Below are positions 60,236-64,000 of a stretch of DNA of 64,000 bases, piece by piece. The DNA is from Roseicella frigidaeris (GTDB lineage: Bacteria > Pseudomonadota > Alphaproteobacteria > Acetobacterales > Acetobacteraceae): assembly GCF_003258945.1 (NCBI RefSeq), contig NZ_QLIX01000019.1:35517-99516 (forward strand). Reading direction: 5' to 3'. Position 1 is the stretch's first letter, and each line of letters opens with the position of its first letter. A program made the position numbers and the translations under genes. The notes under the pieces are model-generated. The model was not told where the DNA came from, did no database searches, and saw only the letters and a list, made by a program, of their open reading frames with translations.

Positions 60236-61027
60236 TCAGTCGGCCGGCTCCCGGTCCAGCCGGACCGCGATGCCCTCGAGCCCCGGCACCGCCGGGTAAC
60301 GCCGCATCACCAGCGGATCATGGCCCGGGACGATGTGGCGCGGATCGGGCGCCAGGGCGCGCAGCCGGTCGAAGCCCTCCAGCATGTCGCCGACATGGAA
60401 GGCGGTGGTGAAGGGCCGCTTCGCCTCGAGATTCTCGTAGAAATGCGTGACGTCGGAGGCGATCACCACCCGGCCCCGCGCGGTCTCGACGGTGACGCAT
60501 TGCAGGCCCATGGAATGCCCGCCCATCGCATGCAGGCTGAGGCCCGGCGCCAGCTCGGCATCGCCCTCATGGAACACCACGCGGTCGGCGAAGGTCATGC
60601 GGACGATGCCGGCGACATCCTCCACCTCGAAGGAGTGGCGCAGGCGGTGGTGGCACATGTAGCGGCCAGTCGCGTAGCGCATCTCCGCCTCCTGCAGGTG
60701 GAAGCGCGCGCGGGGGAATTTGTGGAAACTGCCGACATGGTCGTAGTGCAGGTGGCTGATGACGACATCCTCCACCGCATCCGGCTCGACGCCGAGCAGC
60801 CGCAGCCCCTCGACCGGGCAGCGGAGATAGGTGCGGCGGCGCCGGGCCGCGACCTCGGCGGTGAAGCCGGTGTCGATCACCCAGGCGCGGCCATCGCCGA
60901 CCGCCACCCAGACGAAGTAGTCCATGGGCATCGGCGCGTCATGCGGGTCGCCGCCGATGAAATGCTCCTGCCGCTTCGCGTCGCGGGTGGCGTAGCGCAA
61001 CGCATAGAGCGCGTAGCGGGCGGTCAT
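60236..61027 (-). CDS. Metallo-beta-lactamase-fold hydrolase, N-acyl-homoserine-lactonase-like
   Basis: This is a 263-residue metallohydrolase. The zinc motif HLHYDH is at residues 92-97. Further ligands are probably His in GGHSMG, Asp in ASDVTHF and His in PGHDP. The opening YALYALRYATRDAKRQEHFIGG and AWVIDTGF are the pattern of the AHL-lactonase-like (AiiA-type) branch, so lactone hydrolysis is plausible. In this cluster it might open a lactone in a catabolic route instead of quenching quorum signals. It lies 31 bp upstream of leuC and 24 bp downstream of the dehydrogenase gene, in one unit. Confidence 0.88.
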   Translation of the reverse strand: MTARYALYALRYATRDAKRQEHFIGGDPHDAPMPMDYFVWVAVGDGRAWVIDTGFTAEVAARRRRTYLRCPVEGLRLLGVEPDAVEDVVISHLHYDHVGSFHKFPRARFHLQEAEMRYATGRYMCHHRLRHSFEVEDVAGIVRMTFADRVVFHEGDAELAPGLSLHAMGGHSMGLQCVTVETARGRVVIASDVTHFYENLEAKRPFTTAFHVGDMLEGFDRLRALAPDPRHIVPGHDPLVMRRYPAVPGLEGIAVRLDREPAD

Positions 61028-61051
61028 GCGCGCCCCTCTCCCGCCCGCCGT

Positions 61052-61984
61052 TCAGCCCTTGTCGGCATCGAGCACCGCCTGCACCGCGGCCGGATCGGCG
61101 GCGATGGTCACGCCGGCCCGCTCGGTCTGCAGCTTCATCGGGATGCGGGAATCGAGATGCCCCCAGCCGCGCGCCATCGCCTCGTTCATCTCCTCGAGGG
61201 TGAGCTGGCAGAAGCGCATGGGCACGCCGAGCTCCCGCCCGAGGGAGGTGGCGAGGGTGACGTCCTTATGCGCCAGCTTCAGCGCGAAGGCCGGCGGGTC
61301 GTAGCGGTCGACCAGGAACTGGTCGACCAGCCTGTCGAAGGTGCGGCGCCGGCCGAGCGCCCCCTGGCGCACCGCCTGCCAGAGCGCGAGCGGCTCCATG
61401 CCGGCCTTCACCCCCATGGAGAAGACCTCGGCCATCGCCGTCTGGATCGCGTAGCCGGCCATGTTGTGCACGAGCTTGGCGACGGTCGCGCTGCCGATCG
61501 GCCCGATATAGGCGGCCTGGTCGCCGATGGCGTCGAGGACCTTCTTGTGCTGGTCGTAGACGGCGCGGTCGCCGCCGACCCAGATGGCGAGCTTGCCGGT
61601 CTCCGCCCCCTTGGGGCCGCCGGAGACGGGCGCGTCGAAGCCATGCGCCCCCTTCTCGGCCAGCGCAGCGTGCACCCGCTGCATCAACGTCCGGCTGTTG
61701 GTCGAGAGGTCGAAATAGGCGAGGCCCGGCCGCGCCCCGGCGAGGAGGCCATCCGGCCCGAAGACCACCGCCTCCACCTCGGCCGGTCCGGGCAGGCTGG
61801 TGAAGACCACGTCGCAGCGCTCGGCGATCTCGCGCGGCGAGGCGCCCCATTCGGCGCCATTCTCCAGATGCCGCGCCGCCGCGTCCCGGCGCGCATCCAG
61901 CACCATGAGCCGGTACTGCGACTTCTGCAGATTGGCCGCCATGAAGGCACCCATGGTGCCGAGGCCGATGAAACCGATCCGCAT
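61052..61984 (-). CDS. NAD(P)-dependent oxidoreductase, 3-hydroxyisobutyrate dehydrogenase family
   Basis: This is a 310-residue beta-hydroxyacid dehydrogenase. The nucleotide motif GLGTMGAFMAANL opens the Rossmann fold. The substrate loop FDAPVSGGPKGAETGKLAIWVGG and the catalytic lysine in GSATVAKLVHNM are both intact. The C-terminal all-helical domain has DVTLATSLGRELGVPM. Substrates of the family include 3-hydroxyisobutyrate, tartronate semialdehyde, 2-(hydroxymethyl)glutarate and related acids. It is the first gene of the minus-strand unit that runs on to the LeuCD-like and Bug genes, preceded by GGGGGGAAAC. The upstream 300 bp holds no other convincing gene on this strand until the unknown gene at 62318. 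Confidence 0.92.
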   Translation of the reverse strand: MRIGFIGLGTMGAFMAANLQKSQYRLMVLDARRDAAARHLENGAEWGASPREIAERCDVVFTSLPGPAEVEAVVFGPDGLLAGARPGLAYFDLSTNSRTLMQRVHAALAEKGAHGFDAPVSGGPKGAETGKLAIWVGGDRAVYDQHKKVLDAIGDQAAYIGPIGSATVAKLVHNMAGYAIQTAMAEVFSMGVKAGMEPLALWQAVRQGALGRRRTFDRLVDQFLVDRYDPPAFALKLAHKDVTLATSLGRELGVPMRFCQLTLEEMNEAMARGWGHLDSRIPMKLQTERAGVTIAADPAAVQAVLDADKG

Positions 61985-62317
61985 GCTGTTTCCCCCCTTC
62001 CCCTTGCCCCCGCCGTTGCGCCGGCAGGCGGGATGGCATCGGCCCCCGGCGCGGCGCGTCCGGCGGCCGGTTCGCCGCGGAGGGGGACGGCGGCCCAGCG
62101 AGGCCGGCGACGCGCGCCCATGGATGTCGATCCCCCCAGGCCGGCCATGCCCTGGCCACCCTGGTAGGCGATCCTAGGTCATTCGACCGCCTGCGCAAGC
62201 GGGCTGCCCGGCCCTGCCGAGGCAGCGGCGGCACCACGCACCGGCGACGGCGGCTTCAGGCGAGGGGTTGCCGGGTCTGCATCGCGGACCGCAGATCGAG
62301 GCCCGGCAGGCCGGGCG

Positions 62318-62656
62318 TCACCAGGCGTCGCCGCCGTGGAACGGCTCGTGTCGGCTGGCGGCGAGGCGCTCCGTCGCGCCGCCGATCGAGATGGCCAGAT
62401 CCCGCACCGTCGCAATCATCTCATGGCCGAGCGTGAAATCCTCGGCGAGGAGATGCTCGGCCACATGGAAGACCTGCGACACCTCGGCGCCCCGCAGCAC
62501 GCCCTTCTGCTGCAGCATGCCTACCAGGGTGCCGAGGGTCAGCGCGAGCGCGTTGATCTGCTGCTGGTGCGGATGCTCCATCGCCGTGCCGGGGGGCATC
62601 AGGTCGAACGGCAAAGCAGGCCCTCCATTCATGGGATGCGGCAACGATATCTCCAT
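62318..62656 (-). CDS. Small helical protein of unknown function
   Basis: I do not recognise this 112-residue protein. The N-terminal 35 residues are proline-rich and probably flexible (MEISLPHPMNGGPALPFDLMPPG). The rest is a helical domain (HQQQINALALTLGTLVGMLQQKGVLRGAEVSQVFHVAEHLL and MIATVRDLAISIGGATERLAA) with no signal peptide or membrane segment. The start at the ATG at 62656 has a GGAG-like site 12 bp before it, and an internal ATG at 62632 is an alternative. Its DNA is less GC-rich than the neighbouring genes, as is the 270 bp upstream, so it may have come from elsewhere. Confidence 0.6.
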   Translation of the reverse strand: MEISLPHPMNGGPALPFDLMPPGTAMEHPHQQQINALALTLGTLVGMLQQKGVLRGAEVSQVFHVAEHLLAEDFTLGHEMIATVRDLAISIGGATERLAASRHEPFHGGDAW

Positions 62657-62929
62657 CGCTGGGGTTCTACTCCGATGTATCCATTCGTTACAAAGATGAC
62701 AGATGTTACCCGGCGAGCGGAGCACAAGAACTTGAAGTCGTTACAGAAGGCCATCGCGATTGCTGCAGCGCCGTCAGACGGCCTGGCGATTCCCAACTCC
62801 GGCGTGAATTCCCGGGCAGAATCCCATGCAGGGGACTGCATGCCGGGTTGGCCGTCCTGAATCCCTCATCGGCCCAGGCCGGAGCGGCTTTACGCCAACC
62901 CTGTTGCGAGGCCGCGCGGGCCCTTGCGC

Positions 62930-63886
62930 TCAGTCGTTCGGATGCAGCCCGGCATCGCGGACCACCCGCACCCAGCGCTCGCGGTCTCGCCCTGCGGTCG
63001 CGGTGAGAGTCGCCGGCCCGCCCCAGGCCGCCTCGGCGCCGAGCCCGAGCAGGCGCGACCGGAGATCGGCCTCCGCCAGCACCGCCTCGCTGGCCGCGAC
63101 CCATCTCCGCTGCGCCGCATCCGGCAGGCCGGCAGGCCCGAACAGGCCGAACCAGGTCTCGACGACGAAGCCCGGCACGCCGGCCTCCTCCCCCGTCGGC
63201 AGATCGGGCGCCAGCGGCGTGCGCGCCGCGCCGGTCGTGGCGAGGGCGCGGGCCGAGCCGGCCGCGACATTCGGCAGCGCGGTCAGGGGCGGATCGAACA
63301 GGGCATGCACGTCGCCGCGCCGCATCTCGGCATAGACCCCGCCGGTGCCGCGATAGGGCACGTGCACCATCCCCGCCCCGGTCAGGAGGTTGAACAATTC
63401 GCCGGTCAGATGCGGAATGGTGCCGATGCCCGAGGAGCCGAAATTCACGCCGCCCGGATGGGCCTTGGCCCAGGCGACGAACGCGGCGAGGCTGCGCGCC
63501 TGCAGGCCAGGCGCGATCAGCACCAGGTTCGGACTCTTCGCCAGCAGGGCGATCGGCGTGAAGTCGCGCTCCGGATCGTAGGGCAGCTGCGCCTGCAGCG
63601 CCGGACCGGTCGAATGCGTGCTGTTGGTGGTGAAGAGCAGGGTCAACCCATCCGGCGCCGCGCGCATCACATGCTCGGCCGCCGGCACGCCGCCGCCGCC
63701 GGGCCGGTTGTCCACGACGACCGGTTGCCCGAGCCGGTCCGCCAGCGACGGCGCCATCAGCCGCGCCAGCGCATCCGTCGGGCCGCCGGCTGGAAAGGGC
63801 AGGACGAGGCGCACGGGGCGCGAAGCCTGCGCCCGGGCGACGGAGGGCAGGAGCAGGCTGGCCAACAGCAGGGGGCGGCGACGCAT
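62930..63886 (-). CDS. Bug-family tripartite tricarboxylate transporter substrate-binding protein
   Basis: This is a 318-residue periplasmic binding protein, the fourth Bug protein in the window. The signal MRRRPLLLASLLLPSVARAQ precedes RPVRLVLPFPAGGPTDALARLMAPS. Further blocks are VDNRPGGGGVPAAEHV, NFGSSGIGTIPHLTGELFN and MVHVPYRGTGGVYAEM. The ATG at 63886 has no clear ribosome site. Only 14 bp upstream of it begins what looks like an insertion sequence, so the original promoter and leader of this gene have probably been cut off. It may depend on outward transcription from that element. Confidence 0.9.
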   Translation of the reverse strand: MRRRPLLLASLLLPSVARAQASRPVRLVLPFPAGGPTDALARLMAPSLADRLGQPVVVDNRPGGGGVPAAEHVMRAAPDGLTLLFTTNSTHSTGPALQAQLPYDPERDFTPIALLAKSPNLVLIAPGLQARSLAAFVAWAKAHPGGVNFGSSGIGTIPHLTGELFNLLTGAGMVHVPYRGTGGVYAEMRRGDVHALFDPPLTALPNVAAGSARALATTGAARTPLAPDLPTGEEAGVPGFVVETWFGLFGPAGLPDAAQRRWVAASEAVLAEADLRSRLLGLGAEAAWGGPATLTATAGRDRERWVRVVRDAGLHPND

Positions 63887-63900
63887 GGCCGCCTGCTTAG

Positions 63901-64000
63901 CAGGCTGCTGAAAAACTGTCGCGTTGGCGGCTCTGGCGTGATTCCTTCTGGTCAGGCGGGAGGCGGGCGATGCGCGGCACGGACGATCGGACGGAGAGCC
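63901..64000 (+). mobile_element. Left end of an insertion sequence, cut by the window edge
   Basis: The sequence CAGGCTGCTGAAAAACTG at 63901-63918 has the form of a terminal inverted repeat of IS5/IS1182-type elements. A reading frame starting MRGTDDRTES follows at 63970, after a GGGAGG ribosome site. That opening is typical of transposases of this group, which usually begin MRGxDxRxxSLFSYVDLE. Only 100 bp is visible, so the element, its family and its other end cannot be confirmed. Confidence 0.5.
63970..64000 (+). CDS. Transposase N-terminus, cut by the window edge
   Basis: The ATG at 63970 follows GGGAGGCGGGCG and gives ten residues, MRGTDDRTES. The pattern M-R-G-x-D-x-R-x-x-S matches the start of a widespread DDE transposase group whose proteins continue with L-F-S-Y-V. 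The terminal-repeat-like sequence 69 bp upstream supports the call. Ten residues are too few for firm assignment. Confidence 0.45.
   Translation, partial: MRGTDDRTES

Overview
The window is high-GC DNA in which almost every gene runs next to, or overlaps, its neighbour. The gene content points to an alphaproteobacterium, probably an Acetobacteraceae (Roseomonas-like) lineage. It has four tripartite-tricarboxylate 'Bug' binding proteins, yfgM-bamB-der synteny, an MlaA/MlaC pair and a DUF1127 protein. The taxon is my inference; no rRNA or tRNA gene is present to confirm it.

Region 1 (1-18.5 kb, all minus strand) is a transport and catabolism block. Reading from right to left, it starts with a tandem run of six related family-5 (peptide/nickel type) solute-binding protein genes. 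One of these is broken by an internal deletion. A single DppB-DppC-DppD-DppF transporter follows, then a small membrane protein. Next comes a three-subunit molybdenum hydroxylase (2Fe-2S, molybdopterin and FAD subunits) whose large subunit has the form II CoxL signature. A Bug binding protein runs off the left edge. One membrane transporter with six binding-protein genes is the most unusual layout in the window.

Region 2 (18.7-30.9 kb) is a cell-surface block. It holds a GtrA-like membrane protein and a GT2 polyprenol-phosphate-type glycosyltransferase, then an outer-membrane beta-barrel protein. After an AT-rich 372 bp divergent control region comes a type I secretion operon (small membrane protein, ABC exporter, HlyD adaptor, 89-residue protein) that ends in a strong intrinsic terminator. 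GalE, a Wzz/tyrosine-kinase fusion, a Wza-type export lipoprotein and a MepA murein endopeptidase complete the block. Together these look like an exopolysaccharide or surface-protein export locus.

Region 3 (30.9-45 kb) is mixed. It has a branched-chain-amino-acid type binding protein, an alpha/beta hydrolase with its nucleophile replaced next to a luciferase-like flavin oxidoreductase, and a FitA/PIN toxin-antitoxin pair. The outer-membrane assembly and ribosome set yfgM-like/bamB/der follows. Then come a small lipoprotein, an amidohydrolase, a DUF2236 oxygenase-like protein, an M24 aminopeptidase P, a DUF1127 protein and an MFS transporter.

Region 4 (45-57.1 kb) is mostly housekeeping: prmA, a UvrD/PcrA helicase, a DsbA-type isomerase, a phytanoyl-CoA dioxygenase family protein, metF, mlaA-mlaC, a Bug protein, a GNAT acetyltransferase, ettA and an HNH protein. 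Two copies of a composite palindromic repeat lie in regions 3 and 4.

Region 5 (57.2-64 kb) is a second catabolic cluster: Bug, LeuD-like, LeuC-like, metallo-beta-lactamase-fold hydrolase and HIBADH-family dehydrogenase. It is followed by a small unknown gene and another Bug gene. What looks like the left end of an insertion sequence lies just upstream of that last gene and is cut by the window edge. I saw no CRISPR array, rRNA, tRNA or riboswitch.
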